From: Filosporella fistucella
Lineage: Eukaryota; Ascomycota; Leotiomycetes; Helotiales
Direction: 5' to 3'
Assembly (NCBI GenBank): GCA_030077755.1
Contig: JAQJZZ010000021.1
Span: forward strand, 372,001 to 436,000
Length of the DNA stretch: 64,000 nucleotides
A model generated the notes under the pieces. The model worked only from the letters and a program-made list of their open reading frames with translations. It made no database searches and was not told the origin of the DNA. A program made the position numbers and the translations under genes. This document shows positions 1 through 11,344 of the stretch, in pieces (positions within the stretch are counted from its first letter, which is position 1; every line of letters starts with the position of its first letter).

Positions 1-2657
1 TGACGAAGAGGAGCCACTCGATATTGGAGTCGTATATCTCCATTTTGAGAATCGTGGACGTTGATTTATAAGTCACCTCCCATGACTCGGCACGTCTAGT
101 GCCAGTCCATACAACAGACGATGCAAGGCATTGCTCGATAGAATCCACAGCTTCCTGCCACTTTTCTGTTGAAAATGACTCTGGCTCTAGTCCGCGCAAA
201 TCTTTGAGATAAGTATTGACACCTTGCGACGAAATGCCGCCAAGATTAATTGTCATTGGAAGGCAGCTTTCGAGGGCCTCGCTAAACTCAATGGGCTCAA
301 TTCGTGTCGCTAGGAGGTCTTGGGACAGAAGGGCGTAGCAGTGTTTAGGCTTGTGTCCGCATTTGACACAGCTGGTATGACCACAAACGGTGCATTGCTG
401 AATAGGACTACTAGCAAGGGAACTGCGACCTTCGCAAGAACAAAGCCGCCGTGATCTTCGCCCGGCTGCAATAGTGCTGGCCACGGTAATTGGCCGGTAT
501 GAAGCTGGAGAAGCCTTGAATTCAGTGAGCAGATGACGATTTTGAACGGCATGAGGGACGTTGGTCTGGATCTTGGAGGCTGCGGCTGACTCGATACCTG
601 GGCTGCCCTTCCGAAAGGCCTCTCGAAAGGTGACCATGCCTGCAAGTGTAACTATAGTGACCACAGGGGTACTCATAGCATTGCCGGCCAAGTCATGCTT
701 GAGCTTTTCGTCCATGTTTCTCCAATCTGCAAGATGGGTTGGAATTCCCTGAGCACCTAGGGTTTCTGCACCAGTAAGGCGACGGCCATGATACGTCGTG
801 AAGAGCATGTTATTTGGTGTGCAACAGCCAATTATTCCCTCTTTGGTTACATCTATAATTCGGTGCACGTTCTGTGAAAGCTCGAGGATTCGACTGGAAT
901 CATGTTAGACACCCACTCCACTGACGTCCCGAATTCTCTAGCAGACACTTACTTGTAATAGCGATCGTCAGCCCCACGCTGAACATTCCTCAAGTGTGCT
1001 ACATCTTGGGTATCCGCGACCCGTTCAGTCAGACTAGCCATCGGCTTATGCCAATCGGGCAGAAGCCTGGCTCCTTCTTGGGTCCATTCCGTCTTCGGAC
1101 GACCATTGCCGTACCCATTTCTATGGCGATAGGTCTCGTGTGAGATTTTGCATCTGTCCCAGGCAGTCATCTTGCGGTTTGTTTCGCCTGCCTTTGTCAG
1201 AACCTCGAGATGCGGGTCGTCGGAAGGCAGAAGCATATGCTCAATTGGCACACTAGCCTTTCGCTCCAACTCCTTGACCAGCGCTGCGAACTCGTCCAGC
1301 ATTTCACGGATCTTTTCCTCAGAGCAGCTATATGTTTTCATCATTTGCTCCTTGTTGACGCATAGCATATAGCCTCGTTGGCGGGTCTGGGGTATGTAAA
1401 AGTCCTTCGTATCGAGCCTGACCAGCTTCGTGAGGTACCCGACCTTCTCCATGTGCCTATCAATTCCCATCTTGTCAGGACCATCTTTTGACGGCTTGAT
1501 ATCCTTGTGTAGCCATGGCGCGGTAAAAACGTTTTCCAGGACAACCAGGTTGGGCTGGAATCTGAGAAGGTACTCCTTAACAGCGAAAAAAGTATCCCCT
1601 GACTCGCCTCCATCCTCAAGGGTTTTTCGTACGACGTTGAGAGGCGAGAAGTCATCACAGGCGAAGCCTGCAACAAGAATTGATATCGTGCCACTAAGTT
1701 TCACTTTGCCACCATAAGCCGTGGTGCTGGAGCCGGTTAGCAAGGGTCTCTACTGGGTATGGATGCCACATACAGTTCTATCTCTCCGTTCACTTCCGGC
1801 GCCAGTAGAAATTCCATGATATCCCGCAGGATAACCTTCGCGGGGCTGTTGCGACTGATGAACGACGCCTTGGCGGGGTGTATTTCTGCAGCGAATGGCT
1901 GGATAAAGTTGAAGCTCTCACCATGCTCATACTCCAAATCTATGAGAGTCAGACTCGCGCATAGCTAGCATACGGGGAGGGCACCTACATCTCTTGATTT
2001 GCTCAAGCCCGAGAATTGGTGAGTCCGTTCCACTACACATAGTACCAATCGTGAACGCCTGACCCTCCAAGACATCCACGAGCTCCTTCAGGCCATTTCC
2101 CCAAGATTTCCTACCGATGTCGTCGAGAATTTCGTCATTGGTGATGAGCGGTGGGAGCTTGGCATTATATCCAAGGGTGCCAAGCTGGTGAATCTTATCT
2201 GGATCATTGGGGCTCTTTTTGACGGGCGTCTTGCGTGGCTTTGCCGCTGGCTTTCTCTTTCGAGTCCTTCTCGCAGGTGTGCTATCCGTGCGCTTTTCGT
2301 CCTCATCTTGGTCACTGCCTGTGACTGGGTTGGCAACTGGCTCATCGGGATTGGTAAGCTTTGATTTGGCTGCTCAAATTGTAATTAGCGTGTGGAGCTG
2401 TGAATGAATATATTCTTTGTATCCCGTCTCAGGAAGTGTGAGGTGCAGACAAAGAAGCGTAGCGCAATGAGCAGCTAGATAAAGGATATCAAAAGGGAAT
2501 GTGACCTACCTGCGGCGACCTTTTTACCTCGAGGCTTGTTATATTTCTGCTCAGTCTGTCCCTCAGAGTCACCTGAGTTGGGAGCAGTGGATGACGCACG
2601 AGCCCTCTTGCTTCCTTTAGGGAGGCCCGCATCCGAAGCCTTCCTCTTGGGAGGCAT
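1..2657 (-). CDS. DNMT5: DNMT5-like DNA (cytosine-5) methyltransferase, N-terminal part, runs off the left edge
   Basis: Five exons read from 2657 down: 2657-2510, 2369-1989, 1939-1774, 1726-953 and 893 to past position 1, about 787 residues visible. A basic Lys/Arg-rich N-terminus (MPPKRKASDAG) comes first. The methyltransferase core shows motif I (GTMCSGTDSP, near residue 160), a divergent motif IV with the candidate catalytic Cys (AGFACDDFSPLN, near 250, in place of the usual PCQ), motif VI ENV, motif VIII (QTRQRGY) and motif X (LAGNAMSTP, near 557). A Cys/His cluster follows (CSC...CTVCGHTSCVKCGH...H.Y, from about 640). A methyltransferase followed by a zinc/RING-like module matches the DNMT5 family, whose SNF2-type ATPase would lie beyond position 1. 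The known family role is ATP-dependent maintenance CpG methylation. The apparent frame break near 1740-1770 is a 47-nt intron with a CTAAC branch site. The alternative is another divergent fungal methyltransferase without the ATPase. Confidence 0.78.
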
Positions 2658-2665
2658 TGTGTAGA

Positions 2666-3303
2666 CTGTGAAGGGTATGATTAGCTAAAGATATCGGGCG
2701 CTGAGCATTGGAATATCGAGGAGGATGGCATGGGGATGCGGGCGAAGACGCGAAGTATGGCAAGCAAGAAGGCAAGGGTAGTGACTGATGTGAATGTAAA
2801 TGCGGGTTGGGTAGTACTAGCTGAGCAGAGGCTCTGCAGCTTGGCATTAACACCGCAATATCTTCAGGTCTGTGCCTGGAGGGAGCAGGTGATGGAATTG
2901 AGATGTGTGATATGAAATAGTGCAGAGAGCAGTGAGGAGGTAGGCTACCGCAGTCAAGCTGGGTAAGGGGCGCAGGTTGCTCAGGGAGTCTGGAATAGAA
3001 CTTACTCGTAAATGCCTTTCTCTTGTCTGTGGCAGCTATTGTTTCTTGCGAGAGGGCGCTGAAAGAAGGGCTGCGAGCAAGAGCAAGTGATATTGCGTTT
3101 GTGTGTGAGTTGTTGTGGGATAGAATCAAAGATGAGTTTCGCTCTGGGCTTTGTGGGACTTCGCCGACAAAGCAGACTCGAACAACGCCGCACCCAACTT
3201 GAGCGGCTGAGGACGTGGCTGCTAGAGCTACGAGGGCCGACTCCGGCTCTGACTTGACACCACCGAGCATAGGCTGGGCCCCCTTTGCTACCAATGGCTT
3301 CAT
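2666..3303 (-). other. Possible upstream coding exon or leader of the methyltransferase gene
   Basis: An open segment from an ATG at 3303 to a GTAAGT donor at 3005 could splice over a 340-nt intron (3005-2666, acceptor TTCACAG with TAGCTAATC upstream) to 2665. It would then enter the methyltransferase ATG at 2657 in frame, adding about 102 residues. The segment has no recognised domain and is rich in Ala and Ser. It starts only 68 nt after the stop of the upstream acidic-protein gene. It may equally be 5' untranslated leader or chance. I favour 2657 as the start. Confidence 0.25.
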
Positions 3304-3371
3304 ATACTTGTGATTATGAAAGTACCCACAAGCTACTGCTGTGAACTAACACATCGCAGACCGGGAACACA

Positions 3372-4373
3372 TTACAGTTGAGTAACATCACCCACATTGA
3401 GACCTGAGGGTATGGGAGCATCACTGATGATAAATAAAGGGGACAATGGTATTATGTAGCGAGGAAAAAGGGCACCCTTACCTCGAAAGCCTGCGTCTCG
3501 TAACATCACCGGGCTCCTCAGCTTCATATCTCTCAGGGCCCGTCCACGTCCCTTGCTAATAACATTTTGGCTCGAGGGAGAAATAGGCTCGAGGGCTCTG
3601 CGCTTGGCATTGAGCTTCTTGCTGCTATTGCTCAAAAGCACGACAGATAGCTTGGCTCCAGCTCGGCCGTTCCATATTGAAGAGCTGGGCTGCTCCAATG
3701 CAGCTCTCATATCACCCAAAGAGAGGCCATGCTGGGCTTTCGAAACATAAGCGGGATATATGGCGGGGCTCCTCAGGGCAACGCAGTCTCCATCGTTCTT
3801 CTCTACTGCTTCATATTCTTCTTCTCCTGGTTCTTCTTCTTCTTCTTCTTCTTCTTCTTCTTCTTCTACATAATCACTATCATCCGCTTCATCGTCAGCA
3901 TCATCAAAGTCATACACATCAATCACCTCATCCAAGGGATGCTGATAATCGACGGCTGATGACTCTGAGCTACTTCCACGGCTTTTGTGGCGGTCGGGAT
4001 CGTTCTGGACAGTGACTAGTAAAGGTACTGGCGACCAGGAGTCCCGGGACTTTGAGGCCTGCGTGACCTTGGGTGCGACACCTCTGGTAGACTCCTCTGT
4101 ATCAGAAATAGCGATAGCTTCGTTCACGGGAGGACGGAATCGATTTTGGTGATAGAGGCGCTCATAACCAGACTCAGACAGGGAATCCGATTCTGATGAT
4201 ATTAATATCACAGTCTGGTGGCACGCCATAGGAAATTTTGATGGCTTCCCGTCAAATGATCCGTCTAATGATTCCTGGGAAGCCGGATATCTAAATATGG
4301 AAAATCTAAAGCGCTGAAAGGGCGCTCTCTTATGTCGGTTGAAAGAATGACTACTTTGCGCAGGAGCACACAA
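3372..4373 (-). CDS. Acidic, SUMO-interaction-motif-like hypothetical protein
   Basis: I do not recognise a family. The reading frame gives 333 residues, or 307 if a 78-nt intron at 3404-3481 is removed (donor GTAAGG, acceptor CCCTCAG). That intron is a multiple of three and has no in-frame stop, so both forms end in the same GLNVGDVTQL tail. Near the N-terminus are three hydrophobic-plus-acidic patches resembling SUMO-interacting motifs: VILISSESD, AIAISDTEE and VIDVYDFDDADDE. A run of 12 Glu follows, encoded by a GAA microsatellite. The C-terminal half is basic and Ser-rich. Met49 at 4229, just before the first such motif, is an equally likely start. It lies upstream of the methyltransferase on the same strand, which suggests but does not show a chromatin role. 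Confidence 0.5.
   Translation of the reverse strand: MCAPAQSSHSFNRHKRAPFQRFRFSIFRYPASQESLDGSFDGKPSKFPMACHQTVILISSESDSLSESGYERLYHQNRFRPPVNEAIAISDTEESTRGVAPKVTQASKSRDSWSPVPLLVTVQNDPDRHKSRGSSSESSAVDYQHPLDEVIDVYDFDDADDEADDSDYVEEEEEEEEEEEEPGEEEYEAVEKNDGDCVALRSPAIYPAYVSKAQHGLSLGDMRAALEQPSSSIWNGRAGAKLSVVLLSNSSKKLNAKRRALEPISPSSQNVISKGRGRALRDMKLRSPVMLRDAGFRGKGALFPRYIIPLSPLFIISDAPIPSGLNVGDVTQL
3831..3867. repeat. TTC/GAA trinucleotide microsatellite inside the acidic protein
   Basis: An uninterrupted run of about 12 TTC units on the plus strand encodes the Glu run of the minus-strand acidic protein. It ends in frame, as expected for a length-variable coding repeat. Confidence 0.9.
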
Positions 4374-7111
4374 GGCGATGGTTCCGAGTCACAACCTAGC
4401 TGGATTTTGCTATCAGGTCCCTCAGACAGCAAGAAAGGCCAGCAAAATGGTAGGTGGCGGCTGTTCTTGCAGTCACTTTAGCATCAAGTGGCGCCCCAGG
4501 CCAGCTACCTGTGCAGGTCAGTGAGTGACAGCAGTCTGTGTCAGGATTTTTGCCCCTTTTCACTCTTCGCTTAGCTCGATACACCCAATAGCACCACCTT
4601 TGGAAAGTCTGGATCCTTTGGTCGGATGGGCTGGGGGCTAGGACACAAAGGCAATCTCCCTTTTTGAAGTCATGCCGAGAGAAATGTTCCTTGGCTTGCG
4701 GGCTTGGTTGCTAAGTCCAGGTCATAGTGCACCCAAGTGCTTGAATAACAGAGTTCTATAAGTTTTACAAAGGGAGGCCAATGGTTCAGGAGTCCTTTAT
4801 AGAAACCCGGTAATTATCAATCTAAACCTAACGTCAGTAGATTTCATTGCTTGCTATCAACAGCAGCAGAAAGCGGGATATAATCACCCACTGGAGCGGA
4901 TAGTACCAAACTCTCGATAAGCTTTTTGGGCTAGACCCTCTGTGGCATGAGCTTTTGACTTGACAGTTACAAGTCAGGCTCCCAATCAGAGATTAGCACT
5001 TTCAAGAGGGAGAAACCCCTGCTTGCTCGTTGATGTGTATTTGCAGCGTGACGCCGAAATTGCTACTGGCAACTATGATCTGCGTTCCAAGCTATGAAAC
5101 ATCGATTCCATTGGTCATCAGTGAAGTCATGACTTTCTTACCATCCTCACCGTGCTCAGTTGGGCATGATCTTCCAAACCTCACCTTGTCCGGAGCGTAG
5201 TTAGTAGTCCTTTAAAGGTCTGACTTCCGCAATCCAAATCGATAACTAAAAGCTGTAAGTTATAAATCTGAGGGCAGAGACTAGGCGATGAAGAAATGAA
5301 CATACATTGATCTACCAAGTCCTTCAAAAACGCCTTTTTTCCGCTGCGAACGTTTTCTCCTTGCACGAGCTTAGAAGCTGAGCAATTAATGCAGAAGATG
5401 TATCATCTGCTCGATAGAACACTTAGTCATTGTCGGCAAGTATAGTATGTCACCAGGTAACATACTCGCATGGCACTGCTTCTCTTCGACAGTCTTTTTG
5501 GTTCTTATGGAAAACTTCCCCCACAAAAGTATGATGCTCCCTTACTTCAGATGATGGCGTGCGAGGATGCAGTGCTCGTGAGCCGGCTGGCGAACAGTTG
5601 AAGCAAAATAGTGGAGCGAGATCAGTGTGCAGGAGGGTATATAGCTGTTGATGTATCAAAGTGTTGAGTGAGAAGAGTATAGGAGGGTTGTTGTGTGGTA
5701 CTATAGAGCTTGCTGAAGTGTCGAGCTGTTGAAAACGGAGAAGGGAGAAGGATAGCGGTGCGAGTTTATATGGTGCGGAGATAAAGTGAAGGAGGGAAGG
5801 AGCGTCGAAGAGTACGGTGAATCCTCATTCACCTCAAGAATCACTGCCCTTGCAGCTGATTTGGAATTCTAACTGATAATACGATGATAAAAAAACCCGC
5901 AGAGCAGGTTGAAGAGGATTAAGGATAGAGGGACTCGTATATATGATGCTGTGCTGAGTCTTGTTTGAAGCATATGAGTCCGGAAGAGATTCGATAATCG
6001 AGTGATCGAGTGGTCGAGTGGTCGAGTGGTCGAGTGATCCTGTTTGAACGTTCTTCCTGAAAACGTCAAGGGGAACGCGATTTGGAAGATGTCGCGAATC
6101 CCTGCTAGTGACTGCAGAAAGTGCACGGACCTCTACTGACAGCCGTGAGCCTAATGAGGGAACATTGTTGAGCCTCAGTCTTGAAGTTGATCCTGCTCAT
6201 CAGGTGCCTAAGGTGCAAGTGGTCGATGGCAATTTATTAATGCTGTCATTTCCAAAAAGCAGATGAGACCCGGGTATGAAAGTTCCATGAGGAAGAAAGA
6301 CGTTGCAGGGTTTCTCTTTGTAGCAACAGTAGTTCTTTGCTGCCTGCATTGTTGGAGCATACCTATCGTAAACGCTCAACGGTGCAGCTCTGGTCCTGCT
6401 TTATGACAACATTGGCTTTTTTTTATTAGGGCAAAATTGCCTGCTCATCTGTCAGCCATGAGGTTTGTAGGTACTGCTATCATTTTCCAAAATGACTTGG
6501 CCCGAGGTTTATCCACGTCGAGACGCAAATGCAACAACAAATTGTTGGCTGTAGTGCTGGTAAATGATAAACGATATATTCAGATTTTGGATAAGAAGAA
6601 GCACTTCATAAATTCGCTATTTGCTGTTTCTTTGAGATTTGTGTAAGTCCAAGAAAGGCTGGCAGATGTGTTGTGTCTTGCGGCAGTAAGACCTGCAACC
6701 AAGGTTGCAGTGGAGCAACAGCCCCAGATTGGATGCGCATTTATGCAGGAAAAGCTAGGACAGGCTGCAGGTGCTTTGCTGTAATGAGTAAAAAAAAGAA
6801 TTGTGAGGTCTGGATGGGACGTGAATGTTGTGCACAAGATTATTGATTGATACTTTTTGATCAAGAGAAGTTCACTGTGGAGTGAGAGTTTCGAGAACAT
6901 GGGGCTGGATAGGTGCACGGACCATCATGAATGGGTGAACCCCGGGTTGAAGTCAGTAATGGGGATGGAATATCTACGGCTTCCAAGCAGTGGGGCCAAG
7001 CTACTCATACCAAGAAGCTGACCAAGCTGAGGACGAACTACTCCCAATCTTGGTGCTATTAATATCATCTTCCTCCTTGAGACACATACTCGGGACCATA
7101 AGGACTCGACA
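4374..7111. other. Gene-free 2.7-kb stretch
   Basis: Only short, uncharacteristic open frames are present, none joining into a plausible gene. It holds the start region of the acidic gene at its left end, a small decamer tandem repeat near 6.0 kb, and presumably the promoter and leader of the 2H gene at its right end. The 11-mer GTGCACGGACC occurs twice (near 6121 and 6914), with no obvious meaning. Confidence 0.6.
5995..6040. repeat. Short decamer tandem repeat
   Basis: About four and a half copies of a 10-nt unit, GTGGTCGAGT with GTGATCGAGT variants at the edges, stand in otherwise unremarkable intergenic DNA. No protein-coding context. Confidence 0.85.
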
Positions 7112-8314
7112 ATGGCAGCAGCTCCTTTAGTATCAGCAGACTCGAGGAACAATTTCGAGGATCTTTCGGGGGTCGACATCACTGCCTACGAAAATCCCTA
7201 CGATGCTCTTATTGAGGCTTGTAAAGACAATCCGGTAAAGCTCTCTTCGTTGGACCCATTCTAGTCTGTGGTTCGCTCGTTATGCTCATCAGAGTTTTGT
7301 CCCTCGGGGGGTACCTCAAAACCACCTTGCGTCCCTGTGCTTACACGCTTCAATAGTCGAAACTCCAAGACCGATACTCCACCCATCGAACTACACGAAA
7401 TGGTCAACAAAAAGCAAAGCTGCTGGCCCCAGACTTCGCGGGTTTGATTCTAGATCCAATTCTACAACGCCTAGTTGATCCAACAATTGAGCCCGGCTTT
7501 ACAGATCCTAGACACTGTCTCGTGTTCTGGGCAAGACCACCATCCCATATTCGTTCCCTCGTCAATCAGGTCCAGCAAAGACTTCTTGCTCTTGCACCAA
7601 GTAAGTCCCGCCTCTAATGTCGTTCTCAGCATCACTGCTCGCTGGCATATCGTCACATTATGACTTTATGTTATTCGAAGCAGCCAAGCCACATGACTAA
7701 CAGCCCCAGAATTATGGCTGATGCCCCTCAATAACCTTCACCTGACAGCTCTAGAGCTGACCCACTCCCTTACACAACCTCAAATCACAGAGATCATAGC
7801 AAATCTAGGTGAACCAGCTACTCAAGCCATGACTGATTACACCTTTGCCCACCGAGCTCGTCTCATCAAGCCAATGATATCCTACGACGGAGCAGCTCTC
7901 GCTCTCTCTTTCCTCCCGGCAGCTGGTGAAGGCTTACCAGAGATACCATCGGAATCCGGAGAGAGAACTAAAGCAGATGACAAGTTTTCCTATCATCATC
8001 TACGAAGAGACCTCTTCAACATTGCCAAGAAAACGGGAGTCTCTATTGATTCCCGTTACGTCGTACCTAGTTCACATATCACTGTTGGAAGATTTCTTAC
8101 ACAGGATGACCACGCTACTTCTGAGCATATGGTACGATTCATTGAGGAAATCGAGAGTATCAACGCATGGCTACAGGAAGAGTTCTGGCCGCAAGAGGGG
8201 AAGAGGTTGGTAGAAGGAGAGTGGATCGTAGGACAGGAGAAGGGATTGGATTTCAGACAGGGTATGCTTTGGTATGGAGGTGGCTCAACTGTGAGACTTG
8301 GAAAGGGGTTCTAA
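7112..8314 (+). CDS. 2H phosphoesterase / cyclic-phosphodiesterase-like protein
   Basis: Three exons (7112-7234, 7357-7600, 7710-8314) give about 320 residues. The C-terminal part carries two His-x-Thr signatures, HLTALEL near residue 133 and SHITVGRF near 245, spaced as in the 2H (LigT/RNA-ligase/cyclic nucleotide phosphodiesterase-fold) superfamily. By family knowledge the two His-Thr pairs hydrolyse 2',3'-cyclic phosphates or related phosphoesters; the actual substrate cannot be told. No signal peptide or membrane segment is evident, so it is probably cytosolic or nuclear. The start is the first in-frame ATG of exon 1, and both introns have GTAA donors. A long intergenic stretch flanks each side. 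Confidence 0.72.
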
Positions 8315-10594
8315 GCCCACTGAATAGCTGAAGATATAAATGATGTACAGGCTTCAAAATATTAGACATACTTAGACAAATAGAAGGAATTTACAGTCTT
8401 AACACTGACATAAAGTCCGCAAGCTGTGATAGCATTAATGGGCCTGAGAGTTCCTCTTCATAATACCAATGTGTCAATCAAATCTTTAGTAGCCTTGCAC
8501 ATGCATTGAAAAGTCTATTCCAGTGAATAGCTTCTAATTCTGCTTCATACCTTGACAGCTGGAAATAATAAAACGACAATAACTTGATCAAGTTCGTGCA
8601 GCAATCATATTCCTCCATCTCTAACGTTTCGTGTCTTGCCAGTCCTGACTACATATCATACAACCATTTTCTATAACACCATAATATGTGTCTATCTCTA
8701 CTCACCATCACACCTCCTTCCCATTCCTTTCTACTCCCTATCTACAACCCTCAGCCTTGCCCCCTCATCCCCAAACCCCACCATTCCCTCCTCCCAGCCT
8801 ACTCTTCCCAAGTAGGCAATTTTCCAACTCTCCCCCATGACTCATATCCAAACATGCTGCGCCACACCTATTCTTTCCGTTATCGGCCAGTCTGACGGGT
8901 TAGGGTTTGTACCCTAGGGTAGGAGAGTTGCGGTGGTTTCGAAGGATTGCTTGCGGGGTTGGAGGGAGAGGGGACAGGAGGGTGAGATGTGAAATTTGTG
9001 CACGTGAGAGGATAGAGGGAGAAAGTAAACTGAATTGATACAAAGTGAGGAGAACTGACATTAAGGCTGTTTATGGGAGGCAAGGTAGAAGGTAATGGAT
9101 TGACAGAGTGACATGTGGGATTTGAAATGGAGGGGGGGGTGAGGTATGAAAATTACGACGCTGCGATATTGATATCTGTTTAAGGGTCGAAGATAGGCAC
9201 ACAGATACAAGGAGGAAATCACTTGCATTATCTCTTTTCCGCGAAGACGTGGGGCGTTCATCAGAAAGATAGCACAATTTCTGAGCAATTTATCTCTCTT
9301 AAACTGGTAGTATTGGAAGAGTTGCAACCTTGTTCATGTAAATAGCAGCGAGCCCAAATTTTCGAGATACCAGGAAAAGAAGCAGAAGCAGATCATGAGC
9401 GATTACTTATACAAATCACGTAGGCAATACCACAAACCTAATAGTACCATTGCCTTGAAACGAAGGAGATGGAAACTTTATGATAGATGTAAGGATATTT
9501 TGGCCGAAGGACACTGTTATAGCAACTCCTCATACTTTCACAATGGCACTGGAATGAACATCAGACACCAGTTTATTGAACTCAACTAACGTGCAAGCAT
9601 ATTTGACATGGCCAAGACACATTTTCAAGATCTACATGCTAAAGCTCTATTTGGAGAGAACTAAATACGGGAAAATTGGCATAATGCAATCCGAGGATGA
9701 TACAATATGCGTTCTCCACACTAGCTGTTGACTGAGTTCAGTGGTAACAATAGAGTTTGTCTTCTGGACTTCATTCCACCCTGTACCATGGGTAAGCTTG
9801 AGCCAGGTCAGGTCTGCCAAGCAGAAAGTGAAGAGGGGTAGAAGCAAATAAGTACATTTCAAATTCCATACAGATGAAACATTGTTGAAGATCAGAGCAG
9901 GTGCTAATGGCTCAGCATTTGTACATAAGCTTTCAGGGACACGGCTACTCCAGCTGGGTAACGGTCTCCGTATGATTAGAGAAATGACTGGCAAAAGGGG
10001 TAAGAGAATGTCTGGTAACACAGTGCATAATGATCCTTGCCAAATGAAAAGAATGTGAAGATGAAATTTGCATGGAGGAGGCTACCTCCGTCCGTCAACA
10101 AGAGCAGCAGATTAAGTAACATGACAGTCTAGGTAGAATGTACCATGTTCGCAAGGCAAGAGATCCAAACTTCAGACACCTGCACAGTGCTCTACAGTCT
10201 TGGGTGCAATTGGTGGATGTTGAAGAAAAGTTGCTCTTCCTGAAGTGATAACTGCTTGTTAACATAGGAGAATATATTTTCGTCAAGAGCTCCAGAAGTG
10301 ATAAATGCGGCAGATCGAACACATAGCTTGCTTCCAAAACAGTCACATTCATCCTCCAGAAGTGCAGTTTTGACCAATGTCAATCCTCACAATTCCATCA
10401 TAACTCATTCACAATAAGCCATCCAGATTTCGTCGTTGGTATCAGCGAACTTTGCTATGCTTGGTGGCGATGCAGAATAAGATACAGAGTCCCAATTGCC
10501 CTGCCTCATGCTCCTCAGCCTTTGTGCCCACGCAAAACCCACAGCCCATCCATCATGCCCACACGAAGGAAGAAAGTCATCATCGCGAAAACAT
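8315..10594. other. Gene-free 2.3-kb stretch
   Basis: It holds many short open frames but none with domain-like sequence or convincing splice partners. The region near 8.68-8.9 kb is C/T-rich and low in complexity on the plus strand. It is 3' flanking sequence for both the 2H gene and the convergent eL42 gene. Confidence 0.6.
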
Positions 10595-11344
10595 CTAGAA
10601 CACCAACGCAGCACCCTTGGTCTTCTTGTCACCACTATAACATCATTAGCTTCCATTCCTTCAAATGGCATATTGTAGAGTCTGCGAAATCGAGAGCAGA
10701 AAGTGGTGGCGTACCCAAGCTCGAAGTGCTTGCATCTCTTCAACGCCAATTGTGCCTTTGTCTTGCAAGATGTGCACTCCAATCTCAACACGACCTTCTT
10801 GGTTGTCTTCGCCTTCTTGTGGAACACAGGCTTTGTTTGACCACCATAACCGGATTGTTTTCGATCATAACGACGCTTTCCTTGGGCGAACAGCGAGGCC
10901 TGAAATATGTCAGACCGATTCCCATTTCTTCCAATATCCGCGGAACCATACCTTTCCAGCTTTGTATTGGGTGACTTTGTGCTGTGTGTGCTTTCTGCAG
11001 TCCTTGCCCTTGCAGTAGGTGCGACGTGTCTTTGGGACGTTGACCTGGGAGATATAATGTTAGCTGCGATTCCATGGCTTGTTGCTGCTCTTCCATCTCC
11101 ATTCGAGGCATTCTGATCCAACTATGACCTTGCCCCCCAGAGATCATCTCGAGCAGAATCTCTACATTCCCTTCGCAGCGCGAAAACCGGATTCGTGTAT
11201 GTCGCAGAACTTTTGGTGTTGCCGTGAATCCGATTTCGTAACTTTTTACATCCCAGAAGTCCACCCTCCCATCGTCATTTCCTTCCCAATTCTCATCGCA
11301 CAGCAGTCCAAGACAATCAAAAGAAAGATCGATATACATACCAT
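10595..11344 (-). CDS. RPL42: 60S ribosomal protein eL42 (L42/L44)
   Basis: Four exons: 11344-11342 (the ATG alone), 11044-10952, 10899-10715 and 10634-10595, giving exactly 106 residues, the usual eukaryotic length. The protein starts MVNIPK-like (here [12 protein letters not shown]) and carries the zinc-ribbon cysteines ([14 protein letters not shown]), the [10 protein letters not shown] segment and the terminal [12 protein letters not shown]. It sits at the E-site of the large subunit and contacts the CCA end of deacylated tRNA. Pro56 is retained; replacement of this residue is known to give cycloheximide resistance in yeasts. The single-codon first exon is followed by a 297-nt intron with donor GTATGT and a GCTAAC branch. 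Confidence 0.97.

Noticed and set aside
1727..1773. Apparent frameshift in the methyltransferase
   Set aside because: A 47-nt intron with GTATGT donor, CTAAC branch and CAG acceptor restores the frame exactly.
11045..11341. snoRNA in the long first intron of eL42
   Set aside because: C-box-like GATGA words occur but no matching D box or terminal stem.
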